NCBI GenBank assembly: GCA_024699005.1
Contig: JAILQN010000301.1
Coordinates: 1-12,293, forward strand
Source of the DNA: Clostridia bacterium
Lineage (GTDB): Bacteria > Bacillota_A > Clostridia > Oscillospirales > Acutalibacteraceae
DNA: 12,293 nt
Reading direction: 5' to 3'
The notes under the pieces were generated by a model. It was not told the DNA's origin. It searched no databases and saw nothing but the letters and a program-made list of their open reading frames with translations. Shown piece by piece: positions 1-7,953 of this stretch (its first letter is position 1; every line of letters starts with the position of its first letter). The translations under genes were made by a program, and so were the position numbers.

Positions 1-1
1 C

Positions 2-505
2 AAAACGACACACGAGGGAATAGAGATGACGGTCTCCTGCTTCGCCACCGATAACGCGGTGATACTGCTCGGCGCCGGGATGAAAGACGGCGCGGGCAGG
101 CAGATGTTCACCACCCTCGACCAATCTTATTTCACAGGCGAATTCAGTCAGGACGGCAACACGGTGATCCATAACGGCATAAAATACGAGCTTCTGGAGG
201 GCGGGACGCTTATTGCGGAGAACGTGCACCGCGCGGGCTCCTGGAGAAGGAACAACCTCACCTATTCCGACATTCCCGCCGAGGGCGATATCTTCACCGT
301 TTACACGGAGAATACAGGCTCGTACGCCTATACCGTCATGTCCGAGAATACCGACGCTGAATTCGAAGTCATCGAAAACACGCCCTCGGTCCAGGCGGTC
401 AGGCTGCCGGACGGCAGGATCGCCGCCGCGTTCTTCGCCGGGGGCAGCTTCACTTATAACGGCAATACCTATAACGGCAAAGCCGGCACGGCATATATCT
501 TTTAA
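2..505 (+). CDS. C-terminal fragment of a family 8-like polysaccharide lyase (5' truncated by window)
   Basis: The frame is open from base 2 to the TAA at 503-505, giving 167 visible residues. It has no credible start, so the methionine codon at 26 is probably internal and the gene begins upstream of the window. The residues resemble the C-terminal beta-sandwich of family 8 polysaccharide lyases (hyaluronate, chondroitin or xanthan lyases). An ILLGAGM stretch is followed by a TTLDQS segment, then AGSWRRNN, and near the end SVQAVRLPDGRIAAAFFAGGSF, typical of the lyase C-terminal domain. The catalytic alpha/alpha-toroid would lie upstream and cannot be seen, so the substrate cannot be named. 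Such enzymes are usually secreted and cleave uronic-acid polysaccharides by beta-elimination. A strong terminator follows, so this gene is not part of the defence operon downstream. The family call rests on remembered motif patterns. Confidence 0.6.
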   Translation, partial: KTTHEGIEMTVSCFATDNAVILLGAGMKDGAGRQMFTTLDQSYFTGEFSQDGNTVIHNGIKYELLEGGTLIAENVHRAGSWRRNNLTYSDIPAEGDIFTVYTENTGSYAYTVMSENTDAEFEVIENTPSVQAVRLPDGRIAAAFFAGGSFTYNGNTYNGKAGTAYIF

Positions 506-545
506 GTAAACCCCGCCGGTTCTTTTCCTGCATATGACACAACAA

Positions 546-578
546 TCCGTCCGGATTTTTCCCGGGCGGAGCTTTTTT
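546..578 (+). terminator. Rho-independent terminator after the lyase gene
   Basis: A 9-bp stem (546-554 TCCGTCCGG pairing with 562-570 CCGGGCGGA, one G-T wobble) encloses a 7-base loop. It is followed by GC and a run of six T at 573-578. It lies 41 bases after the lyase stop codon and separates that gene from the operon promoter. Confidence 0.88.
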
Positions 579-595
579 CCGGGTAATGGCAAGTA

Positions 596-624
596 TTGCA
601 TTTTGATTTTATTTGCGGTAAAAT
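596..624 (+). promoter_or_regulatory. Sigma-A-type promoter of the defence operon
   Basis: A -35 box TTGCAT (596-601) and a -10 box TAAAAT (619-624) are separated by exactly 17 bases. The spacer is AT-rich and transcription would start near 631. This leaves a leader of about 50 bases before the helicase ATG at 681. It is the only good promoter seen upstream of the six-gene block. No obvious operator dyad overlaps it. Assignment is by consensus match only. Confidence 0.7.
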
Positions 625-680
625 AGATAAGTATTATTGTATGTTTAACATTCAGAAACTGCTTTTGAAAGGCGCAGCGC

Positions 681-3600
681 ATGGAACTGATCGACAACAC
701 ATCAAAAACCCTGCGGGATGATCTGTCTCAGGAGATAAAACCCGGCAGCAGGCTGTCCATTGCCGCCGCATGTTTTTCTATATATGCTTTTCAGGAACTG
801 AAACAAGAACTGAAGAGCATTGATGAATTGCGATTTATCTTCACTTCTCCGACATTCACCACAGAGAAAACCAAAAAGGAAAAACGGGAATTTTATATCC
901 CGCGTCTTAACCGTGAGCGCAGTTTGTACGGTACGGATTTTGAGGTCAAACTCCGCAACGAACTGACTCAGAAGGCTATCGCCCGCGAATGCGCTGACTG
1001 GATAAAAGAAAAGGTCACATTCAAATCCAATGTGACCAACGAAAATATGCCCGGTTTCATGACGCTTGACGATAAGAGCTATATGCCGCTTGCCGGGTTC
1101 ACGACGGTCGATCTGGGATGCGAACGGGGCAATAACGCGTATAACTTTGTCCAGAAAACCGAAGCGCCGTTCTCCACGCAGTATCTTGACCTGTTCAACA
1201 GTCTCTGGAACGATCCGAAAAGGATGCAGCTCGTCACGGAGGAAGTGATCGAAAACATCACTGCGGCATATAACGAGAACTCGCCCGATTTTATATACTT
1301 TGTTACGCTCTACAACATATTCAACGAGTTTCTTGAGGATATCTCGGAAGACGTTCTTCCCAATGAGGCGACCGGCTTCAAAGAAAGCAAAATCTGGAAC
1401 ATGCTTTTCAATTTCCAGAAGGACGCCGCTCTTGCCATAATCAATAAACTTGAAAAATTCAACGGCTGTATACTTGCGGACAGCGTAGGTCTGGGCAAAA
1501 CCTTTACCGCGCTTGCCGTTATCAAATACTATGAAAACAAAAACAAGTCCGTACTCGTTCTCTGTCCGAAGAAGCTTACAAACAACTGGAATACGTATAA
1601 AGACAACTACGTCAACAACCCGATAGCCGCGGACCGGCTCCGGTACGACGTCCTTTATCATACCGACCTGAACCGTATTCACGGATTCTCAAACGGACTG
1701 GACCTGAGCCGTCTGAACTGGGGCAACTATGACCTTGTGGTGATAGACGAGTCCCACAATTTCAGGAACGGCGGAAAGCTTTCCGGAGAAGATAACGAAA
1801 AAGAGAACCGGTATCTTCGGCTTCTGAATAAAGTCATACGCGCCGGGGTAAAAACGAAGGTCCTTATGCTGTCCGCAACGCCGGTCAACAACCGTTTTTT
1901 CGACCTCAGGAATCAGCTCGCGCTTGCGTATGAGGGAAATACAGACTATATCGACGAGAAACTGAACACGAAACGCTCCATAGACGATATTTTCAGAAGT
2001 GCGCAAAAAGCGTTCAATATCTGGAGCAAATGGGATGCATCGGAAAGAACGACTGCGAACCTGCTTAAAATGCTGGACTTCGATTTCTTCGAGGTCCTGG
2101 ATTCCGTTACCATCGCGAGGTCGAGGAAGCATATTCAGAAGTATTACGACACTTCCGAGATCGGCACTTTCCCGACGAGGCTTAAGCCCATATCCATGCA
2201 GCCCCGCCTGACCGACCTGAAATCCGCTATAAACTACAACGAGATATTCGAGCAACTTATGCTGCTCAATCTTTCGATATATACGCCGACGCATTTTATT
2301 CTTGCCAGTAAGATCGAAAAATACGCCGAACTTTTTGAGGATAACAAGGTAAACGTCGGCTTTACGCAGGCGAGCCGTGAGCAGGGCATTCGCCGCATTA
2401 CAGCGATCAATTTGATGAAGCGAATGGAAAGCTCCGTCTGGTCCTTCAACCTGACGCTTTCGAGGATCAAAGACCTGATAAACAGTACGATTGAGAAAAT
2501 AGACGCTTATGACAGACATTCATCCGTCACAATGGACCTGACGGATATTGCGGACGTCGATGAGTTCGATTCCGAAGACCAGAACAGCGACGAGCTGTTT
2601 TCTTTCGGCAGAAAGGTCAGAATCGAACTTGCGGATATGGATTACGCGTCATGGCGCAGGTACCTTGCGAAAGACAGCGAAACTCTTGAACTGCTTACGG
2701 AAATGGTCTCGGATATCACGCCGGAACACGACACCAAGCTTCAGGAGCTGTTCAGGCTCCTGAAAAACAAAATCGAACATCCGATCAACGGAGATAACAA
2801 AAAGGTTATTATTTTCACCGCGTTCACGGATACAGCCAACTATCTCTATACCCACGTCAGCCGGTATATGAAGACCGGCTTCGGTATCGACTCCGCGATG
2901 ATTTCCGGCACGGTGGACGGAAAGACCACGGCAAGTCTTAAACATACGGATCTGAATACGATCCTGACTTGTTTTTCTCCTGTTTCCAAGGACAAGCATT
3001 TGCTGATGCCGGATGACCCGACGGAGATAGACCTGCTTATCGCGACGGACTGTATTTCGGAAGGTCAGAATTTACAGGACTGCGACTACCTGATAAATTA
3101 CGATATCCACTGGAACCCCGTGCGCATTATTCAGCGGTTCGGGCGAATCGACCGTATCGGAAGCCGTAATCAATGCATCCAGCTCGTCAATTTCTGGCCG
3201 GACGTGACTCTTGACGAGTATATCGACCTGAAAAGCAAAGTCGAGACCCGCATGAAGATCGTCGATATGACCGCCACGGGAGACGATAATATTATCAGTG
3301 AAGAGGAAAAGACGGATTTGGAATACCGCAAATCCCAGCTCAAACGACTGAAAGAAGAGGTCGTTGACATTGAGGATATGTCGAGCGGTATTTCCATCAT
3401 GGATCTGGGCCTTAATGAATTCCGGCTTGACCTTCTGGAATATATCAAACACAATCCCGACATAGAAAAGACTCCGTTCGGGCTTCATTCTGTGGCGCGC
3501 GCCGCCGATGACGCGCCCGAGGGCGTGATATACGTTCTGAAAAACCGCTCAAACAGCGTGAACATCAACGATAAGAACCGGCTCCATCCTTTCTACATGG

Positions 3601-3920
3601 TCTATATAAGCAGAACCGGAGAAGTGATCTGCGATCATCTGTCTCCGAAAGATATGCTTGATAAGATGCGGTTCCTGTGCAAAGGCAAAACCGAGCCGAT
3701 CCCGGAATTGTACCGCGCTTTCAATAAAGAGACGCGGGACGGCAGGAATATGAGCGGGTATTCAAAACTTCTCGGAGACGCCATTTCTTCCATTATCGAA
3801 GTCAAAGAAGAAAGCGATATCGACAGTTTCCTCGGCGGCGGACAGGTCAGCTTCCGCGCGGACGAGATAAGGGGACTGGATGATTTTGAGCTGATATGTT
3901 TCCTTGTGATCAGGAATTAA
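681..3920 (+). CDS. SNF2-like superfamily 2 helicase/translocase with N-terminal PLD-like region
   Basis: This 1079-residue protein is a predicted ATP-driven DNA translocase. Motif I (DSVGLGKT) has Lys273, motif II is DESH (356-359), motif III is SATP (398-401) and motif VI is QRFGRIDRIG (818-827), followed by an NFWP stretch. This pattern fits SNF2/RapA-type helicases used as stand-alone motors in restriction and DISARM-like defence loci. Residues 1-240 look like the phospholipase-D-like N-terminal domain common in this helicase group, but no HxK(x)4D catalytic motif is visible, so it is probably non-catalytic. The ATG is set by GAAAGG at 667-672, eight bases upstream. It is the first gene after the promoter and ends three bases before DUF4391. 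It likely moves along or remodels DNA for the restriction enzyme or for the accessory nuclease; that role is inferred from context. Confidence 0.85.
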   Translation: MELIDNTSKTLRDDLSQEIKPGSRLSIAAACFSIYAFQELKQELKSIDELRFIFTSPTFTTEKTKKEKREFYIPRLNRERSLYGTDFEVKLRNELTQKAIARECADWIKEKVTFKSNVTNENMPGFMTLDDKSYMPLAGFTTVDLGCERGNNAYNFVQKTEAPFSTQYLDLFNSLWNDPKRMQLVTEEVIENITAAYNENSPDFIYFVTLYNIFNEFLEDISEDVLPNEATGFKESKIWNMLFNFQKDAALAIINKLEKFNGCILADSVGLGKTFTALAVIKYYENKNKSVLVLCPKKLTNNWNTYKDNYVNNPIAADRLRYDVLYHTDLNRIHGFSNGLDLSRLNWGNYDLVVIDESHNFRNGGKLSGEDNEKENRYLRLLNKVIRAGVKTKVLMLSATPVNNRFFDLRNQLALAYEGNTDYIDEKLNTKRSIDDIFRSAQKAFNIWSKWDASERTTANLLKMLDFDFFEVLDSVTIARSRKHIQKYYDTSEIGTFPTRLKPISMQPRLTDLKSAINYNEIFEQLMLLNLSIYTPTHFILASKIEKYAELFEDNKVNVGFTQASREQGIRRITAINLMKRMESSVWSFNLTLSRIKDLINSTIEKIDAYDRHSSVTMDLTDIADVDEFDSEDQNSDELFSFGRKVRIELADMDYASWRRYLAKDSETLELLTEMVSDITPEHDTKLQELFRLLKNKIEHPINGDNKKVIIFTAFTDTANYLYTHVSRYMKTGFGIDSAMISGTVDGKTTASLKHTDLNTILTCFSPVSKDKHLLMPDDPTEIDLLIATDCISEGQNLQDCDYLINYDIHWNPVRIIQRFGRIDRIGSRNQCIQLVNFWPDVTLDEYIDLKSKVETRMKIVDMTATGDDNIISEEEKTDLEYRKSQLKRLKEEVVDIEDMSSGISIMDLGLNEFRLDLLEYIKHNPDIEKTPFGLHSVARAADDAPEGVIYVLKNRSNSVNINDKNRLHPFYMVYISRTGEVICDHLSPKDMLDKMRFLCKGKTEPIPELYRAFNKETRDGRNMSGYSKLLGDAISSIIEVKEESDIDSFLGGGQVSFRADEIRGLDDFELICFLVIRN

Positions 3921-3923
3921 ACA

Positions 3924-4538
3924 ATGTTTGGATTACCGAAATCGTCCGAAGTCAGCAAACAGCTGCCCAAGAAAGCGATATACGAGAAATTCAATATGAA
4001 CACCGCGGCGAAGGATCGTTTTGACGCGGATATATCCCGTATCACCATCGTAAACGAGATATCTCCCGTGACGGTCGCCGTCGCTGCCGGAGAGGAAGTA
4101 AAATCCTTCTACGTTCTCCTCGTTTCGTTGAAACGCAGGGACTGCGACGAACGGATTATCGGTCAGCTCTCCAGGCTGATCGGGCAGAATATGCTCTTTG
4201 TCCTTGAATACGGCAAAGAAGCGCGGCTCTCGGTTTTTCGCGGAAAGGTCATCAGCACACCGTGGCGACAAACCGACGATATTACTGTCACTCTGAAAGG
4301 CCTTGATCTTGACGAGGTATGGCAGAATATTATCGTTCAGATCGGCGATATCGAAATCCGGTCGGGCAACAGCCTTGATGAACAGATCGCCATTGATGAG
4401 AAACGGGCTAAGCTGCAAAAGGAAATAGATAAACTCGAAAAAATCGCAAGAGCTGAGAAACAACCGAAGAAAAAGATTGAGTTGTTAATGCAAATAAATA
4501 AATTGAAACATCAATATGCGGAAATAATATGGGTATAA
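3924..4538 (+). CDS. DUF4391 domain protein
   Basis: The 204-residue protein matches the DUF4391 pattern from end to end. It opens with MFGLPKSSEVSKQLPKKAIYEKF, continues with RFDADISRITIVNEISP and EVKSFYVLLVSLKRRDCDE, then QNMLFVLEYG, and has a lysine/glutamate-rich tail (about 148-200) predicted to form a coiled coil. From recall, DUF4391 proteins are usually encoded next to SNF2-like helicases and type III Mod/Res genes, as here, but their molecular function is not established. No catalytic motif is evident; the tail suggests a partner-binding or assembly role, which is inference. The gene starts three bases after the helicase stop, with AGGA at 3912-3915 as ribosome site, so the two are probably coupled. 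The last 100 bases become AT-rich, matching the foreign-looking gene that follows, so a recombination joint may lie inside the 3' end. Confidence 0.85.
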   Translation: MFGLPKSSEVSKQLPKKAIYEKFNMNTAAKDRFDADISRITIVNEISPVTVAVAAGEEVKSFYVLLVSLKRRDCDERIIGQLSRLIGQNMLFVLEYGKEARLSVFRGKVISTPWRQTDDITVTLKGLDLDEVWQNIIVQIGDIEIRSGNSLDEQIAIDEKRAKLQKEIDKLEKIARAEKQPKKKIELLMQINKLKHQYAEIIWV

Positions 4539-4546
4539 TTTGATGT

Positions 4547-4551
4547 GGGAG
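4547..4551 (+). promoter_or_regulatory. Ribosome binding site deciding the start of the AT-rich gene
   Basis: GGGAG lies eight bases before the GTG at 4560. The earlier in-frame GTG at 4545 has only a weak GGGT at 4531-4534 upstream, so 4560 is preferred. Confidence 0.5.
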
Positions 4552-4559
4552 TATTACAT

Positions 4560-5948
4560 GTGGAATATTCCATTATAACTAAAGATGAAGTTCAAACAGT
4601 AATAGGAGAAGCTGAGAAGACACTTCATATGTGTTTTGAATTGCTTTTAGACCTTCGGCATGCGAGAGATAATATGGCTAATACGTTGTTGACATTTCAA
4701 CCGCTGCTCGCAGAATGCCTTAATGAATTGATGACTTTTTATTTAAAACTCCAAAAAGAAAAAAATACACTTATTTCAAGAAAGGTTGAATTTGAGCATG
4801 TGACTTTTGCGAAAGCAATGAGAACAAATGCATTATATTCAGATGCGATAAAGTCAGTCATAGAAATGGGCAAAGATTTGGGAGATGCTTTTGCATGGTA
4901 TTTTTTTAGGAATAATCGAAAAGAATTAGATAAACACTTTCAACACAAGTCTACAGGATTATTCACGAGTGGAATTGGGGGGCTTGGTGAACTTCAATTC
5001 ATAAAAATGTGTAATAGAATTGATGGTTGTTATGTATTATATCATGGCATTACGTCAATGCTGAGAATAGGAGATTTTTCTCTTTATGACTTCTCTAATG
5101 GTACAATAATGGGGGTTGGTGAAATCAAAACAAAACAAATCGATGACACCCTTCAGATATCTGCTGCTATAACAACAACTGAGAAGATTTCAACACCATC
5201 AAGTATAGAAAAAAGCCAATCTTTTACTGAGAGTATTAACGAAATAAAGAAAGATTTTCCTAAAATTGAAGCACAAATAAAGGAGCAAGAGGATCTATTC
5301 ACAAATAAAGAAAGCGGTAAATTGTTCGATCAATACACATCCTATGACCACGCCATTCTTGATGGTCTCAATCCTGCTGCTCCTGTTGCATTGAATAGTG
5401 ATAACTCTTTGATGATACTTGCAAACTGGAGTAACTATGAATCTTTAAATGAAATTCTATTGAATCCAGAGGATTTTGATATTGCGGAGAATGAACTAAA
5501 ACAAAGAGTAAACTCATTTATGAAACCAGAAAGTTCATATAATATGGTTTTCATTGGGGAGTTAAATACAAGAATAAACATGTTTGGTGAACCCATTTTA
5601 TGGTGGCATATTGATGATAAAACATGCGAGGACTTGTATTTCAAGAGGATGAAGATTACGACAATGTTTAATCCAGCAAAAGTAATCCAACTATTTCTGG
5701 ATGATGGGTTCTGTGTTATACAAGCAAAGAAGCCAAAAGATTTTGAAATCTATAAGGAACTAAATGATGCAAGAATACGTGTCGGTACATTTGAGATTAT
5801 TTCTTCTTTTATTCAGAATAATCTTATGAAAACAAAAGATGCATATGAGAGCACAAAACATTTGTTAGATGCAATAAACAAAGGCGAGATACAACAAAAC
5901 ACAAAGATTGAAATGCATATTCACCTAAACAGTTTTGGGAAAGAGTAA
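4560..5948 (+). CDS. Unrecognised defence-operon protein with possible PD-(D/E)XK nuclease core
   Basis: I do not recognise a named family. The protein has 462 residues from the GTG at 4560, or 467 from the alternative GTG at 4545. Residues 1-130 (counting from 4560) look helical. A GLGELQF segment with Glu144 follows, then RIGDFSLYD with Asp172 and Asp177, then GVGEIKTK with Glu188 and Lys190. A helical Glu, an Asp 15 residues later reaching E-x-K on a strand is the arrangement of PD-(D/E)XK nucleases, so a DNA-cleaving role is plausible but unproven. The C-terminal half has a mixed alpha/beta look with GEPILWWHIDD (about 345-355) and no motif I can name. No signal peptide or membrane segment is seen. 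The gene lies between DUF4391 and mod, on the same strand, and ends 22 bases before the mod ATG. Its composition is far more AT-rich than its neighbours, a sign of separate origin. Confidence 0.7.
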   Translation: MEYSIITKDEVQTVIGEAEKTLHMCFELLLDLRHARDNMANTLLTFQPLLAECLNELMTFYLKLQKEKNTLISRKVEFEHVTFAKAMRTNALYSDAIKSVIEMGKDLGDAFAWYFFRNNRKELDKHFQHKSTGLFTSGIGGLGELQFIKMCNRIDGCYVLYHGITSMLRIGDFSLYDFSNGTIMGVGEIKTKQIDDTLQISAAITTTEKISTPSSIEKSQSFTESINEIKKDFPKIEAQIKEQEDLFTNKESGKLFDQYTSYDHAILDGLNPAAPVALNSDNSLMILANWSNYESLNEILLNPEDFDIAENELKQRVNSFMKPESSYNMVFIGELNTRINMFGEPILWWHIDDKTCEDLYFKRMKITTMFNPAKVIQLFLDDGFCVIQAKKPKDFEIYKELNDARIRVGTFEIISSFIQNNLMKTKDAYESTKHLLDAINKGEIQQNTKIEMHIHLNSFGKE

Positions 5949-5950
5949 AC

Positions 5951-5960
5951 AAAGAAAGGG
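5951..5960 (+). promoter_or_regulatory. Ribosome binding site deciding the mod start
   Basis: AAAGAAAGGG ends ten bases before the ATG at 5971. The longer in-frame alternative begins with TTG at 5935, inside the previous gene and without a good ribosome site, so 5971 is preferred. The ATG at 5986 is too far from this site. Confidence 0.6.
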
Positions 5961-5970
5961 TATTGTAATA

Positions 5971-7953
5971 ATGAGAAGATTAAAAATGCACACTCCCAAC
6001 AAAGTTGACGATAATATCAGGCGTATCGGCGAACTGTTCCCGAACTGCCTGACAGAGCGGCTTGACGATAACGGCAAGCCGGAGATCTGCATTGACTTTG
6101 ATATGCTGAAACAGGAGCTTTCCTCCGTTGTTGTTGAAGGAAATGAGGAGCGGTATCAGTTCACATGGCCGGACAAGAAGAAATCGATACTGCTTGCTAA
6201 CTCTCCGATCTCCGCGACCCTGCGCCCCTGCCGGGAGGAGAGCGTTGATTTTGACACAACGCAGAACCTTTATATCGAAGGTGATAATCTTGACGTGCTG
6301 AAGCTTTTGCAGGAGACCTATCTCGGCAAAATAAAGATGATCTATATCGACCCTCCTTACAACACCGGCAACGATTTCGTATATGAGGACGACTTTGCTG
6401 AAAGCGCGGAGGAATACCTTGCCAGAAGCGGTCAGTTCGACGCCGAGGGCAACCGTCTTGTTCCGAATACCGAAAGCAACGGTCGCTTCCATACCGACTG
6501 GCTGAATATGATCTATCCGAGACTAAAACTGTCGAAGGATTTGCTGACGGATGATGGGGTTATTTTTATCAGTATTGATGATAATGAAGTTGAGAATCTC
6601 TTGAAACTGGGTAAGGAGGTTTTCGGTCACGAGAATTATGTGGCAACTTTCCCGTGGAGAAAGAGAACAGCAAAATCCGATGTGCCTTTTGGAGTTTCAC
6701 AAGACTACGAATGGATATTGGTATTCGCAAAAAGTAATGATTATGTTGCAAGAATTGATGGACCAGAGAGACAATACTTTGAAACTCCAGATTATCCGGG
6801 AAAGCCTTGGCGTATTCATGATATAACAACTCAAAGGTCGGCAGCTGAACGTCCGAATAGTAATTTTGTGATGATAAATCCAAAAAACGGAGATCAGTAT
6901 CCTGCCAATCCACTTAGAACATGGGCAGTTACGAAAGATACATTTGACCAATATTATAGTCAAGGCAAAATTGTTTTTCCCGGTGACTATGATTTTTTGC
7001 GTATTTCCAAACCGGCTTTTCGATATTGGAAAGAAGATGATATAAAAAAAGCCGGCGAGATGTTTGGTATGATTGCCGCAAGTACAAAACTGCCCGATGA
7101 TATAGGCATGTCACTTGACGGGACAAAGGAAATAACAGAATTGTTCAATGGAAAGATATTCAGTTTCCCTAAAGCGGTTAATTTAATAAAATACTTCATC
7201 GATATAAGCACCAAAGGTGAAAGAGACGCCATTATACTCGATTTCTTTTCCGGTTCCGCTACCACTGCCCACGCCGTCATGCAGCTCAACGCCGAGGACG
7301 GCGGCAACCGCAAGTTTATTATGGTGCAGCTGCCGGAAGAAACTGATGAAAAATCCGAGGCGTATAAAGCCGGATATAAGAATATCTGCGAAATAGGCAA
7401 AGAACGGATCCGCAGAGCGGGCCGGAAAATCAAAAACGAATATCAGACCGGCAGCGGTTTTGAACAGCTGGGAATGGACTCTGCGCATTTCAAAGAAGAT
7501 ATCATGAAAGCAGGTGAATCTGCCGTAAAAGACCCCGATATCGGTTTCCGCGTCCTGAAACTCGACTCCTCCAACATGAAAGACGTCTATTACACCCCCG
7601 CGGAGCTGACCATGGAAAACCTACTTGATTCGGCTGACAACATCAAAGAGGAGCGCACGTCGGAGGACCTGCTTTTCCAGGTCATGCTTGAACTCGGAGT
7701 TGAACTCTCCGCGACGATACGTGAGGAAACGATCGCGGGCAAGAAAGTGTTTTACGTCGCAGAGGAGCTCGATAATTTCCTGATCGCATGCTTTGACGAG
7801 GACGTGACGGACGAGGTCATCACGGAGATAGCTAAGAAAAAGCCTTACTATTTCGTCACCCGCGATCATTCCATGGCTTCCGACAGCGTGGCGACGAATT
7901 TTGAGCAGATATTTGAGACGTACAGCCCGGCGACCGTAAGGAAGGTGCTGTAA
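5971..7953 (+). CDS. mod: Type III restriction-modification methyltransferase subunit (Mod)
   Basis: The 660-residue protein is a beta-class DNA adenine-N6 methyltransferase. The catalytic motif DPPYNTGN begins at Asp127 and precedes the S-adenosylmethionine-binding motif [12 protein letters not shown] (from Asp424), the order that defines the beta class. Motif VI-like [12 protein letters not shown] and motif X-like [12 protein letters not shown] are also visible, with the target-recognition region between them. Length is close to known type III Mod proteins (about 640 residues). In this family Mod supplies sequence specificity, methylates one strand of a short asymmetric site, and forms a complex with Res for cleavage. 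The partner Res is encoded after the fic gene. The stop overlaps the next start by one base (TAATG). The region 6540-7225 is AT-rich while both ends match the operon background, indicating exchange of the recognition domain. The target sequence cannot be predicted here. Confidence 0.93.
   Translation: MRRLKMHTPNKVDDNIRRIGELFPNCLTERLDDNGKPEICIDFDMLKQELSSVVVEGNEERYQFTWPDKKKSILLANSPISATLRPCREESVDFDTTQNLYIEGDNLDVLKLLQETYLGKIKMIYIDPPYNTGNDFVYEDDFAESAEEYLARSGQFDAEGNRLVPNTESNGRFHTDWLNMIYPRLKLSKDLLTDDGVIFISIDDNEVENLLKLGKEVFGHENYVATFPWRKRTAKSDVPFGVSQDYEWILVFAKSNDYVARIDGPERQYFETPDYPGKPWRIHDITTQRSAAERPNSNFVMINPKNGDQYPANPLRTWAVTKDTFDQYYSQGKIVFPGDYDFLRISKPAFRYWKEDDIKKAGEMFGMIAASTKLPDDIGMSLDGTKEITELFNGKIFSFPKAVNLIKYFIDISTKGERDAIILDFFSGSATTAHAVMQLNAEDGGNRKFIMVQLPEETDEKSEAYKAGYKNICEIGKERIRRAGRKIKNEYQTGSGFEQLGMDSAHFKEDIMKAGESAVKDPDIGFRVLKLDSSNMKDVYYTPAELTMENLLDSADNIKEERTSEDLLFQVMLELGVELSATIREETIAGKKVFYVAEELDNFLIACFDEDVTDEVITEIAKKKPYYFVTRDHSMASDSVATNFEQIFETYSPATVRKVL
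6540..7225 (+). other. AT-rich target-recognition segment within mod
   Basis: Within one uninterrupted reading frame, G+C falls from 35/60 (line 6421) to 20/60 (6721), 23/60 (6901) and 17/60 (7141), then rises to 37/60 (7261). The dip spans motif VI through motif X, the part of a beta-class methyltransferase that holds the target-recognition domain. The edges are sharp, at about 6520-6560 and 7220-7240. This fits replacement of the recognition domain by recombination in the conserved flanking motifs. Confidence 0.7.

Larger units (their letters stand above)
4440..5970. other. AT-rich segment with donor-like composition
   Basis: From the last ~100 bases of DUF4391 to just before the mod start, composition drops abruptly. 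Sampled 60-base lines hold 22, 15 and 19 G+C (lines starting 4921, 5221 and 5461), against 31 at 3841 and 35 at 6421. Codon choice changes too, with many AGA, ATA, AAA and TTA codons where neighbours use CGC, CTG and ATC. The segment matches one gene plus its junctions, suggesting that gene was inserted as a cassette. No terminal inverted repeats, target duplication or integrase were seen. Confidence 0.75.

Noticed and set aside
702..1682. Long minus-strand open frame of 326 codons opposite the helicase gene.
   Set aside because: It mirrors a gene with clear helicase motifs, has no recognisable domain, and arises from codon bias of the real gene.
5935..5970. Longer mod start at TTG 5935, overlapping the previous gene.
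   Set aside because: No ribosome site precedes it, whereas the ATG at 5971 has AAAGAAAGGG at a good distance.
7044..7050. Run of seven A inside mod, considered as a phase-variation tract.
   Set aside because: Seven is short for frequent slippage, the frame is intact, and it lies in an AT-rich segment where such runs are expected.
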